This document shows positions 1-8,470 of a DNA stretch of 64,000 bases, piece by piece. This DNA is from Nocardioides mangrovicus (GTDB lineage: Bacteria > Actinomycetota > Actinomycetes > Propionibacteriales > Nocardioidaceae): the NCBI RefSeq assembly GCF_003674065.1, contig NZ_RDBE01000010.1:225577-289576 (forward strand). Direction: 5' to 3'. Positions within the stretch are counted from its first letter, which is position 1, and every line of letters begins with the position of its first letter. The position numbers and the translations under genes were made by a program. A model generated the notes under the pieces. It searched no databases and was not told where the DNA came from. It was given only the letters and a program-made list of their open reading frames with translations.

Positions 1-3000
1 AAGGCGTCTACGGGGGCGCTCCCCGACGCATTGCGGTAGACCGCCAGGGACAGCACCGCCTTGCCGGCTGCCGACTTGGTCACCGAGACGGCGGAGCCTG
101 CGTCCGAGCTACCGGCCGTCTTGCGCCACATCGTCGACGAGATGGTGCTGTTGGTCAGGGTGGAGACCTGGGTCCAGCCGCTGGGGGGTGACGTCCAACC
201 CGCGCCTGCAGAGCTGGTGAGGACCAACAGCATGGTGTCGCCAGTCGTGACCGCCGCAGGGACCGTCACGGACTTGGACGTCGTACTACCCGCCGCGGAG
301 TGGGCGCTGCCCACGTAGGTCACTGCCTGCGCCGACGGGCTGCTCACCGTGACCTGCTGGGTGGTCGTGCCCGTGGCTCCGCCATTGTCGGTGACCGTCA
401 GCTTGACCGCGTAGGTCGCAGCCGAGGAGTAGGCGTGGGTCGGCTTGGCGCTCGTGCTGGTTCCCCCGTCGCCGAAGTCCCACGACCACCCGGTGATCGT
501 CCCGTCGGAATCGCTGGACGCCGAGGAGTCGAAGGTACAGCTCAGTGCGGTGCAGCTGGTGGTGTACGACGCCGTTGGGGCGGCGTTCTGTGCTGCCGCC
601 TCCGGCTTCAGCGCGATGGTCCACATGATCGCCTTGTCACTGGAGGCATCGGTCGTCGCCGTCAAGGTGCCGTAGGCGCCTTGGGAGACCGGTCCATTGC
701 TGTCGGCCGCCAGCAGGCTGAACCGACCCGAGCTCCCGGAGTCGTAGGCCACGTCACGCTGGGTGACCCCTTGCGGTGCGCTCCACGACGACACTGCAGC
801 GGACTTGTCGGCCCACAGGGATACCACCGTCGCCCCGGACGGTGCGGTAATCGAGGGGGTGACGTGGCTGAAGCCACCGGCATCGCCGCTGACCGCCGAG
901 GTGGGGATCGGCGTCGACGCCGAGACCCCGCGGTAGTCCAGCAGACCCACGCTGGCCTTGGCTGCCGCCGACGAGGTGAAGCTCACGGTGCCACCGAGAT
1001 CGCCCGCCGCCACCTGCTTGCGCCACAGCGTCGAGGTGATCGAGACGTTGGTGGTCGTGGCGACCTGGGTCCATCCCGACCCAGGCCCGCTCCAGGTGGT
1101 CGTCTTCGAGGTGTTCAGCGTCAGCAGTATGGTGTCGCCGACCTTGGCGCCGGCGGGGACCGCTGCGGTCTTGGTGGTCGACGATCCCGCCGCGGAGTGG
1201 GAGGCGCCCACGAAGGAGACCTGCTGCGCGGTCGAGGCCACCGTGACCTGACGCGTCGTGGACGCCGAGGCTCCCTTGTCGTCGGTCACGGTGAGCGTGA
1301 TCGCGTAAGAGCCCGCTGCCGAGTATGCGTGCGACGGGTTGACGCCGCTCGCAGTACCGCCGTCGCCGAAGTCCCAGCTGTAAGAGGCGATCGAGCCGTC
1401 CGTGTCGCTGGAGGCAGCCGCGTCGACCGCGCACCCGCCGTTGCTGCACGAGGTCGTGAACGAGGCCGTCGGCGGCTTGTTGGCCGCGGGGGAGGCGATG
1501 AAGAACATGGACTTGTTGGTCCAGTCGACCCCTCCGGTGGTGGGCCCGTTCACCAAGACCGGCGTTCCGGAGACGGCGGTGCCGTCGAAGGAGACCTGGT
1601 ACAGCCCGCCGTTGAGCTTGTTCACGTAGTAGAGGGTGTTGCCGGAGAGGAACATCCCGCCGGCGTTGGTGAAGTCGACGCTGCTGGAGACGACCTGCTC
1701 GGTGTTGTCGACGATGCCGCTGTCGGGTGAGAACCAGGCCGAGTACAACCGCGAGTCGCCGGTCATGGTGAAGTAGAGCCGCCCGCCGCTGTAGAACATC
1801 CCGGTCACCGAGGCGACCTGGCTGTAGAAGGTCGGGTTGTTGCCGTCGAAGGTCGTGCCGTCCTGAGAGTCGACCGTGGCCCACGCCGGGTCGTGGTACG
1901 GGTTCACCGCGGTGGGCGAGCCGATCGAGCTGCCGTTGAGCGGGGCGACGTAGAGAGTCCCGTCGGTCGAGCCGTAGAAGAGCTTGCTGCCGACCGTGAA
2001 GGCGCCGCGGGTGTTGCGCCAGGGGATGCTCGTGCCGCTCACCGGCTGCGGCGTACCGGCGCTTGTCCCGTCGAAGGAGACCGACGTCAGCGAGTCCGTG
2101 GGGTCCGTGGGTGCCGCGACGTCCTGGTTGATGATCTCGATCCCGTTGACCAGCGGGTTCTCGGTCTCGTGAGCGAAGGAGATGTCGACCACGCCGTCGG
2201 TCGCCGTGGCGTCGAAGGCCTTCATGGTGCCGGTCTGGTCGCCCACGTCAGCGGCGATGTCGTAGTGGTCGAGAACCCGGGCGCCGTTGATGTCGACGTC
2301 GAAGACGCGCTGGCCCGCGCTGCCGGTCCCGGTGTAACGGTTCGCGAAGTAAAGCCTGACCTTGACGTGGGTCCCTGTGGCCACGGGGAAGCGATAGTCC
2401 ATCTTCGGGTTGTCGCTGCCGCTCCACCGCTCGTGATCGAAGATCGCCGACGGGGTGCCGGCGGGCACCGTGGAGCTGACGGACGTGACCGGGTTCCAGT
2501 CGGCGGTCGAGGTCTGGCCGCTCAGGTACGGGCTCGGGCTGGCCGAGGAGTCGGCGGCCCAATCGGGCCCACCGTCGGAGGAGGTGATGGCCGGGCCGCC
2601 GGCGTCCACGCGGTAGAGGACGTTGGTCGGCGAGTTCGAGGCGTACCTGCCCAGGTAGACAGTGCCGGGAAGCTTGCCCGTCGCCGTCGAGGCCAGCTGC
2701 GTGCCTCCGGAGTAGGGGAAGAAGGCGATCTTCTGACGCTGGTACTTGTAGTTGCCGATGTAGTTGTTGTCGTAGGCCATCCACAGGCCCTTGTCGGTGG
2801 CCAGGAGGGCGTAGACCGCCTTGCCGAGCGGCTTGTGTCCCGGGTTCCAGCTGTAGGGCCGGCCGCTCACCGGATCCAGTGCGGCCAGGCCCGGACGCGG
2901 CACGGCACCGGGCTGCGCCTGGTCCGACCCCAGCGGGTTGTTGTTCCAGCGGTTGTGGCCGCCGATGTAGACGGCGTTGTTGGTGACGGTGACTCCCCAG

Positions 3001-4028
3001 ACGGTGTCACCACCGGTCTGGTCGACCCACGTCGGCTGGATGTCGACGCCGGTGGCCCGCGTCTCGAACCGTGAGGTCGCATCGCACAGGCTCCCGGTGA
3101 CTCCACCGCCGGTCGCGTTGACGACGAAGTAGGAGCTGTCCGGGGAGAAGGTGATCCCCCGTGTGTAGCCGTCGAAGGCCCAGTTGAAGCAGTACGGCGA
3201 GTACCGCGTGGTGGCCCAGCTGGTGTCGACCGCGGTCGAGGTCGAGTTGAGGTCGATCATGACGAGCTGGTCGCGCAGCAACCCGTCGGCGTACTTGAAG
3301 TTTCCCGTGACCACGAGCCTGGTGCCGTCGGGCGAGACGTCGAGAGCCCACGGACCGACGTATCCCTGCGCACCGCTGCCCGTGTCGTTGTGGTGCCCGG
3401 TCAGCTGCTCGCTCACGTAGCCGTCCAGGGCACCGCTCGAGGCACTCATCGAGGCCAAGCCCTGACGGGTCGACCCGTTGGCGGTGGTGAAGAACCCGCC
3501 CACGACCAACCGGCTGCCCGCCTTCGCCATGTCGCGGATGCCGCCGTAGTTGAAGGTGGGCGCGGTGAACGAGGACACGATGGCACCGGTCGAGACGTTC
3601 AGCAGCGTCAGGTACTTGACCGCCTTGCCGTTCACGCTGGTGAAGTCGCCCGCGACGTAGACCGAACTGGTGTCGGGCCCGGGCAGCACCGAATAGACCT
3701 GCCCGCCGCTCAGCGCAGGTGCGAAGGTGCTCGAGATCGCCCCGGTCGTCGCGTTGAACGCCGCGATCCCCGAGCGGGCCGTGCCGCCGACGGAGGTGAA
3801 GCTGCCGCCGATCACCATGACGTCGCCGACCTGGGCCGCGCTCCACACGGCGCCGTCGTCGACCTGCGGCGTGACAGCGGACGGGACCGCGCTGACCATG
3901 CTCGATTCCGTGGGCGGAGCAGGGGTGGAAGCCTGGTGCGCCACGGCCGGCGGAGCCGGCAGCGCAATGATCGCCCCGAGGATTGCGATGGCCACCGCGA
4001 CCAGCGCAGCTGTGACTCTGTTCAACAT
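1..4028 (-). CDS. Secreted beta-propeller/malectin/PKD surface protein (3' end cut by window)
   Basis: This gene reads leftward and is still open at base 3, so its C-terminus lies outside; about 1342 residues are visible. A hydrophobic N-terminal signal (residues 5-30) is followed by repeats of the form GGSFTSVGG...TG at about 60-460, typical of a delta-60/beta-propeller fold. A malectin-type carbohydrate-binding domain follows at about 470-633 (it starts YRVDAGG). Then come two copies of a module made of a PKD domain (about 850-930 and 1150-1230, each with a WDFGDGG core) plus a beta-rich segment containing an SAHSAAGS-type stretch. It is probably exported and binds glycan at the surface, which fits the polysaccharide genes beside it; its substrate is unknown. 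An in-frame ATG at 4055 would add nine residues; neither start has a convincing ribosome site. Confidence 0.85.
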   Translation of the reverse strand, partial: MLNRVTAALVAVAIAILGAIIALPAPPAVAHQASTPAPPTESSMVSAVPSAVTPQVDDGAVWSAAQVGDVMVIGGSFTSVGGTARSGIAAFNATTGAISSTFAPALSGGQVYSVLPGPDTSSVYVAGDFTSVNGKAVKYLTLLNVSTGAIVSSFTAPTFNYGGIRDMAKAGSRLVVGGFFTTANGSTRQGLASMSASSGALDGYVSEQLTGHHNDTGSGAQGYVGPWALDVSPDGTRLVVTGNFKYADGLLRDQLVMIDLNSTSTAVDTSWATTRYSPYCFNWAFDGYTRGITFSPDSSYFVVNATGGGVTGSLCDATSRFETRATGVDIQPTWVDQTGGDTVWGVTVTNNAVYIGGHNRWNNNPLGSDQAQPGAVPRPGLAALDPVSGRPYSWNPGHKPLGKAVYALLATDKGLWMAYDNNYIGNYKYQRQKIAFFPYSGGTQLASTATGKLPGTVYLGRYASNSPTNVLYRVDAGGPAITSSDGGPDWAADSSASPSPYLSGQTSTADWNPVTSVSSTVPAGTPSAIFDHERWSGSDNPKMDYRFPVATGTHVKVRLYFANRYTGTGSAGQRVFDVDINGARVLDHYDIAADVGDQTGTMKAFDATATDGVVDISFAHETENPLVNGIEIINQDVAAPTDPTDSLTSVSFDGTSAGTPQPVSGTSIPWRNTRGAFTVGSKLFYGSTDGTLYVAPLNGSSIGSPTAVNPYHDPAWATVDSQDGTTFDGNNPTFYSQVASVTGMFYSGGRLYFTMTGDSRLYSAWFSPDSGIVDNTEQVVSSSVDFTNAGGMFLSGNTLYYVNKLNGGLYQVSFDGTAVSGTPVLVNGPTTGGVDWTNKSMFFIASPAANKPPTASFTTSCSNGGCAVDAAASSDTDGSIASYSWDFGDGGTASGVNPSHAYSAAGSYAITLTVTDDKGASASTTRQVTVASTAQQVSFVGASHSAAGSSTTKTAAVPAGAKVGDTILLTLNTSKTTTWSGPGSGWTQVATTTNVSITSTLWRKQVAAGDLGGTVSFTSSAAAKASVGLLDYRGVSASTPIPTSAVSGDAGGFSHVTPSITAPSGATVVSLWADKSAAVSSWSAPQGVTQRDVAYDSGSSGRFSLLAADSNGPVSQGAYGTLTATTDASSDKAIMWTIALKPEAAAQNAAPTASYTTSCTALSCTFDSSASSDSDGTITGWSWDFGDGGTSTSAKPTHAYSSAATYAVKLTVTDNGGATGTTTQQVTVSSPSAQAVTYVGSAHSAAGSTTSKSVTVPAAVTTGDTMLLVLTSSAGAGWTSPPSGWTQVSTLTNSTISSTMWRKTAGSSDAGSAVSVTKSAAGKAVLSLAVYRNASGSAPVDA

Positions 4029-4055
4029 CGTGCGCACGTCCAGCCCCCCGGCCAT

Positions 4056-4162
4056 CGACTAATCTTCAGCGCGAGAACTGTGACACCGCGAAGGGCCACG
4101 CGAGGGCGCCGGAGCGATACATCTGAAATGTCCAGCTAATGGGTCTAGACCAGGGTGCGCCG
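4056..4162. promoter_or_regulatory. Divergent intergenic region with a 10-base palindrome
   Basis: This gap separates the leftward PKD protein from the rightward sulfotransferase, so it should carry both promoters. A perfect palindrome GGTCTAGACC lies at 4142-4151, just before the AGGGTG ribosome site of the sulfotransferase. No clear -35/-10 pair was identified. The regulatory role is inferred from position only. Confidence 0.3.
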
Positions 4163-5059
4163 ATGACTGATGATCCTCGCTGGAACCGTCAACGACTGCG
4201 CTCAGCCGTACCGCGTCCGTTGCGCCCGGCGGTCCGTACCGTCTTCAAGTCCACAGCCCGAGCGACCAGCAGCTGGCGGATGAGGCCGTCGTTCCTGGTC
4301 ATCGGGGGGCAACGCTGCGGCACGACGACGATCTTCAAGGTGCTGTCGCAGCACCCGCAGCTGGCGCGGCCCCCCGTGGAGAAGGGCACCGACTACTTCA
4401 CGCTGCACTACTCGCGCGGCATGTCGTGGTACCGATCGCAGTTCTCGTTGGCCGCAACCGCTCGAGCACGCGCGTACGGGCACGGCGACGCGGTGGCCTT
4501 CGAGGCCTGCACCTACTACCTCTTCCACCCGCTGGCGATCCCGCGGCTGGCCAACGACCTGCCCGACGTCAAGCTGGTGGCCATGCTCCGCGACCCGGTG
4601 GAGCGTGCCTACTCCGCCTACAAGCACGAGTTCGCTCGTGGCTTCGACGTGGCGGACACCTTCGACGAGGCGCTGGAGCTGGAGGACAGTCGGTTGGAGG
4701 GCGAGGTGGAACGCATCCTCGCCGACCCCGACTACGAGTCCATTCCCCATCGCCACCACGCCTACCGTCGTCGCGGCCAGTACGCGGAGCAGCTACGGCG
4801 GGTGCTGGACCACTTCCCGCGAGAACAACTGCACGTGATGGACAGCGAGCTGTTCTTCGCCGACCCGCAGCGCGAGCTGGCCGACCTGCTGGGTTTCCTG
4901 GGCCTCGAGGCATGGTCGCCGGGGTCCATCGAGCAGCACAACGCCCGTCCCGGCACCTCGATGTCGCCTCAGGCGAGAGCACGTCTCACCGAGCACTACG
5001 CCTCGCACGACGCAGAGTTGGCGCAGCTGCTGGGCCGTCAGCCGGGCTGGCGCTCCTGA
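4163..5059 (+). CDS. PAPS-dependent sulfotransferase
   Basis: The product (298 residues) should transfer sulfate from PAPS to a carbohydrate or lipid acceptor. The 5'-phosphosulfate loop is visible as GGQRCGTTT (residues 48-56), and the 3'-phosphate motif as RDPVERAYSAY starting at Arg143. An HNARPGTS-like segment near the C-terminus also fits the family. There is no signal peptide, so it is probably cytosolic. I chose the ATG at 4163 because AGGGTG sits about seven bases upstream; an in-frame ATG at 4139 has no such site. It lies between a secreted carbohydrate-binding protein and polysaccharide genes, so a glycan acceptor is the natural inference. Its 3' end overlaps the opposed PAP2 gene by 22 bases. 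Confidence 0.85.
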   Translation: MTDDPRWNRQRLRSAVPRPLRPAVRTVFKSTARATSSWRMRPSFLVIGGQRCGTTTIFKVLSQHPQLARPPVEKGTDYFTLHYSRGMSWYRSQFSLAATARARAYGHGDAVAFEACTYYLFHPLAIPRLANDLPDVKLVAMLRDPVERAYSAYKHEFARGFDVADTFDEALELEDSRLEGEVERILADPDYESIPHRHHAYRRRGQYAEQLRRVLDHFPREQLHVMDSELFFADPQRELADLLGFLGLEAWSPGSIEQHNARPGTSMSPQARARLTEHYASHDAELAQLLGRQPGWRS

Positions 5060-5880
5060 ACCACCGTCTCACGCGGCGACACCCTCGCCCCCGGTCCGAG
5101 CACACGGGCGACCGAGGTCATCAGCAGCAGACCGAGCACACCGAAGACGAGTCCCCCGACGACATCGGTCAGCCAGTGCTCGAGGTTGTAGGTACGCGCA
5201 TAGGCCTGGACGGTGGCCAGCACGGCGAGAACCGACCAGGTGGCGAACCACGCCCGGCGCTCGCGCGTGCCGGTTGCGACGGTGAATAGGTAGAGCACCA
5301 GCCCGTAGACGATGAGGACCCGCGCGCAGCCACCGGAGGGGAAGGTTCCCAGCGTGGTGGGCGGGTGGCCACGATGCACGACGTCTTGCAGGACAATCTG
5401 CAGGTGCTTCTCCAAGACGTACCCGGAGAACAGCAGCGCCGGTGGCACCCACCAGGACCAACCCCGGCGCCACCACACGAGCGCAAAGCCGATGGCCGCG
5501 ACCAGGTCGACCCCCTGGGCGATGCGGGGTTTGCCGATGTTGGTCAGGTGCTGCCACAAGGTGGACCACCAGCCGTCGACCTGGCGCGCCTGGAACCAGC
5601 CGAACGCGGGTCGGTCGACCAGCTGCTCCAGAGCGTGGGCAAGCTCCCCCAGCGGCCACAGCACGACGACGAGAGCGGCGGCCCCGGCCAGGTACACGAT
5701 CAGCGCGGTGATCGCCGCTCCCCACTGACCCACCGCCGCACTCACGACGACCGCGGTGCGCTGACGCGCCCGAGTAGCCCGAGCGGGGGGATCGAGGACG
5801 GGGGCGCGAGCCGTCAGGGCGGCTCCCGCCCCCACGACCACGGCGAACCACGCCAGGCACACGACGACGGCACCGTTCAT
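5038..5880 (-). CDS. PAP2-family membrane protein with an altered catalytic motif
   Basis: This is a 280-residue integral membrane protein with about six hydrophobic helices. The type 2 phosphatidic acid phosphatase pattern is present: EKHL...RGHPP at 157-174, FPSGG at 180-184, and RTYNLEHWLTD with His235 and Asp239. Such enzymes remove phosphate from lipids, for example undecaprenyl pyrophosphate, at the outer membrane face. The second motif is usually PSGH; here the histidine is glycine, so activity is uncertain. I chose the ATG at 5880 because GGAGGTC precedes it at good spacing; upstream in-frame codons lack one. It is divergent from the polymerase-Wzz gene, and a role in recycling the lipid carrier of that glycan is plausible but unproven. 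Confidence 0.75.
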   Translation of the reverse strand: MNGAVVVCLAWFAVVVGAGAALTARAPVLDPPARATRARQRTAVVVSAAVGQWGAAITALIVYLAGAAALVVVLWPLGELAHALEQLVDRPAFGWFQARQVDGWWSTLWQHLTNIGKPRIAQGVDLVAAIGFALVWWRRGWSWWVPPALLFSGYVLEKHLQIVLQDVVHRGHPPTTLGTFPSGGCARVLIVYGLVLYLFTVATGTRERRAWFATWSVLAVLATVQAYARTYNLEHWLTDVVGGLVFGVLGLLLMTSVARVLGPGARVSPRETVVQERQPG

Positions 5881-5971
5881 CCCGACCTCCGTTTCGACGG
5901 CCCCAATCGGCTCATTTCGGCTATGGGTCCTGCGCAGAACGCATAGCGTAAGGGCTGGTCTGGAGGTGGCG

Positions 5972-8470
5972 ATGGGTCTACGGCAAGCGGCGGGCACGAC
6001 GATGTCCCGCCACGAGCCGCGGCTGCTGCTCCCCCCGGGACCGACCGGCGTCTCCGCCGCGATCGACCGGGTCCGGCGCCGTGCGCGCGCCTCGCGGCAC
6101 CGCCCCGAGTGGCCCCTCGCCGCCCTGTTCGTGGGATTCCCGCTGTGGTGGGCGCTGGGCGTGGTCCAGGTCGCCTACCTGATCTTCAGCGCAATGATGG
6201 CCTGGCGGATGCTTCAGCGCAGGACGCTCGCGAGACCTCGCGGCCTCGGCGTCTGGCTGCTCTTCGTCGTGTGGTCCCTGGCGGGGATCGCCGTCCTGCA
6301 GGTGCTCGTGCCGAACTCGGTACCGGGCGACAACAACAACCGCTACCTGCTGTGGGGGTTGCGCTGCCTCGGCTACGCCGAGGTCAGTGTTGTTCTGCTC
6401 TACGTCAGCGATCTCTCGCGCCGCATCGACCGCGTCCGCGTGTCGCGGGCACTCGCGCCCATGTTCGTGACGATCGTCCTCGGCGGTCTCGCCGGCAGCG
6501 CCGCCGGGGCCCTGCCCCTGCGCTCGCTCACCGAGGTGCTGCTCGGACCGGTCCTGCCCGCCAACGCGTTCCTCACCTCGCTGATCCACCCGGTGCTGGC
6601 AGATCGGCACGTCTACCTGGGCGCGGTCACCTATCGGCCCAGCGCGCCCTTCCCTTACGCGAACGAGTGGGGCCTGAACTTCGCTGCCTTCCTCCCCTTC
6701 TTCGTCCACGCCTGGCTACGGCGAGACGCCGGGTGGCGGCGGGTGGCGGGCCCGGTCCTGCTCCTCGTGAGCCTGGTCCCAGTCGTCTACTCCTCGAACC
6801 GAGCGCTGTGGGTCGTGCTGATGGCGATGGCCGCACTCGCGGTGGGCACGTTCTGGCGATCCTTCAACATCCGTGTCGTGCTCGCAGCGGGGACGCTCGT
6901 CGCCGTCGCACTGGTAGCGGTCGTCGTCTCGCCCTTGGGGACAGCCGTCGCCGACCGCCTGGACGGGCACAACAGCAACGCCGGACGGGCGCGACTCACT
7001 GCCACCTCGATCGAGGGCCTGGTTCACAGCTCGCCCGTGGTGGGAGCCGGAGCGACCCGGCGACCCGCCGGCGGCTCGTACTCGATCGCCGCCGGGAACT
7101 CGACGACCTGTCCGACCTGCCTGCCGCCCTCGTTCGGCACCCAGGGCGTCTTGTGGTCGGTGCTGTTCACCACCGGTTTCGTGGGTGCACTGCTCTTCGT
7201 GGGCTTCTTCGTCTCGGTGCTGTGGCGCCACCGGCGACAGCGAGCCGCAGCCGACCGCGCGGCCCAGCTGAGTCTGGTGGCGTTCTTGGCTACCTGTCCG
7301 GTCTACGACTGGAGCATCCCGACCGTGGTAGCGGTCATGGCCGCGGTGGGCTTGCTGGCCGGAGGGGATGTGGTCTCCTCCCGACCGGTCGTACGGCCTG
7401 CTGCCAGGTTGGTCTTACCGGTGATGGTGACCGGCGCGCTCGGCGGTCTGGTCGCTTTCGGCCTCGCGGGAGGCACCACCTACACCGCCACCGCCTCGGT
7501 CTATCTGCCGGACACCACGGCGGCGGGCGGTGCGACCATCGACCAGACGCTGGACAACGAGGCCCAGTACGTCCACAGCCAGACCGTGAGCCGAGCCGTC
7601 GCCGCCGCCACCGGCCATCGCCCGGTCACAGGGCCGGTGGTCACAGCGCAGCCGAACAGTCGGATCCTGCTCGTCCGGTACGCCGCTCCCGACGCCGCGC
7701 GGGCAGAGGCCGCGAGTAGACGCGCGGCAGCCGTGCTGCTCGCCGATCTCACCGGCAGGCTGGAGCGGGACCGCCGGATTACCGAGGCGCTCCTCCGTCA
7801 GCAGGCCCGGACCGCCGCCGGTCAGATCACCACCCTCAACGATATCGGCGGACTGGGGGTGCCCGGCTCCAGCTACTCGCTGGTCCAGCGCTCCGCGGTC
7901 ATCTCGCAGCTGTACCAACTCGAGCAGAGCAGGAGCGCCGAGCTCACCACCGGAGTGTCGGGCCGGGTGACGGGTGTCGCGACCGGGGTACTTCCCCAGC
8001 GTCGGCAGACTTTCGTCGTGTCCGGCGCGATGCTGGGCCTGCTTCTCACCTGTTGCCTGGCCGTTCTCGCGGATGTCCTCCCCGTACGCACCAGAACGCG
8101 TCGGCTCGCTTGCGGTGGGTCGCTACTGGGCCTCCCGCAGGTACAGGTGGTCGCCGGCCGCGCGGACCCGTGGTCGGCGCGCGAGCAGCTCCGACCGGGG
8201 CCGGCCGAGTTCGTCGGGGCCGACCACAATGACGTGGAGGGTCGCGCGGTTGCTGCGGCACTCCGCGCCGACGTCAGGCGGACGGAGGGGCCGTTTCCGG
8301 CAGCAACCAGAGACCTGGTCCTCGTATCATCTGAGGAGACCTCCTGGCGCGTTCTTCGCCAGGCGCACCATCGGTGGCGGAGCAGCGGGTGGAGCGTCGT
8401 CGGCCTGGTGCTGGTCCTCCATCCTCACCGGCGTCACGTCCGGACCAACCCGTACAGGGAGCTGCGTTGA
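5972..8470 (+). CDS. O-antigen ligase/polymerase-like protein fused to a Wzz-like domain
   Basis: This is an 832-residue membrane protein. Residues about 30-450 carry ten or more hydrophobic helices with a large central extracytoplasmic loop, the layout of Wzy polymerases and O-antigen ligases. A second part follows: a helix at about 480-500, a periplasmic-type region at about 505-675 starting TYTATASVYLP, and a closing helix near 681-703. This is the topology and N-terminal beta pattern of Wzz/Lyz chain-length regulators. The last 130 residues look like a worn nucleotide-binding tail without a P-loop. The ATG at 5972 has GGAGG five bases upstream; GTG at 5966 is less likely. The stop overlaps the TTG start of the next, also Wzz-like, gene, so polymerisation and length control appear tightly coupled. 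Confidence 0.75.
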   Translation: MGLRQAAGTTMSRHEPRLLLPPGPTGVSAAIDRVRRRARASRHRPEWPLAALFVGFPLWWALGVVQVAYLIFSAMMAWRMLQRRTLARPRGLGVWLLFVVWSLAGIAVLQVLVPNSVPGDNNNRYLLWGLRCLGYAEVSVVLLYVSDLSRRIDRVRVSRALAPMFVTIVLGGLAGSAAGALPLRSLTEVLLGPVLPANAFLTSLIHPVLADRHVYLGAVTYRPSAPFPYANEWGLNFAAFLPFFVHAWLRRDAGWRRVAGPVLLLVSLVPVVYSSNRALWVVLMAMAALAVGTFWRSFNIRVVLAAGTLVAVALVAVVVSPLGTAVADRLDGHNSNAGRARLTATSIEGLVHSSPVVGAGATRRPAGGSYSIAAGNSTTCPTCLPPSFGTQGVLWSVLFTTGFVGALLFVGFFVSVLWRHRRQRAAADRAAQLSLVAFLATCPVYDWSIPTVVAVMAAVGLLAGGDVVSSRPVVRPAARLVLPVMVTGALGGLVAFGLAGGTTYTATASVYLPDTTAAGGATIDQTLDNEAQYVHSQTVSRAVAAATGHRPVTGPVVTAQPNSRILLVRYAAPDAARAEAASRRAAAVLLADLTGRLERDRRITEALLRQQARTAAGQITTLNDIGGLGVPGSSYSLVQRSAVISQLYQLEQSRSAELTTGVSGRVTGVATGVLPQRRQTFVVSGAMLGLLLTCCLAVLADVLPVRTRTRRLACGGSLLGLPQVQVVAGRADPWSAREQLRPGPAEFVGADHNDVEGRAVAAALRADVRRTEGPFPAATRDLVLVSSEETSWRVLRQAHHRWRSSGWSVVGLVLVLHPHRRHVRTNPYRELR

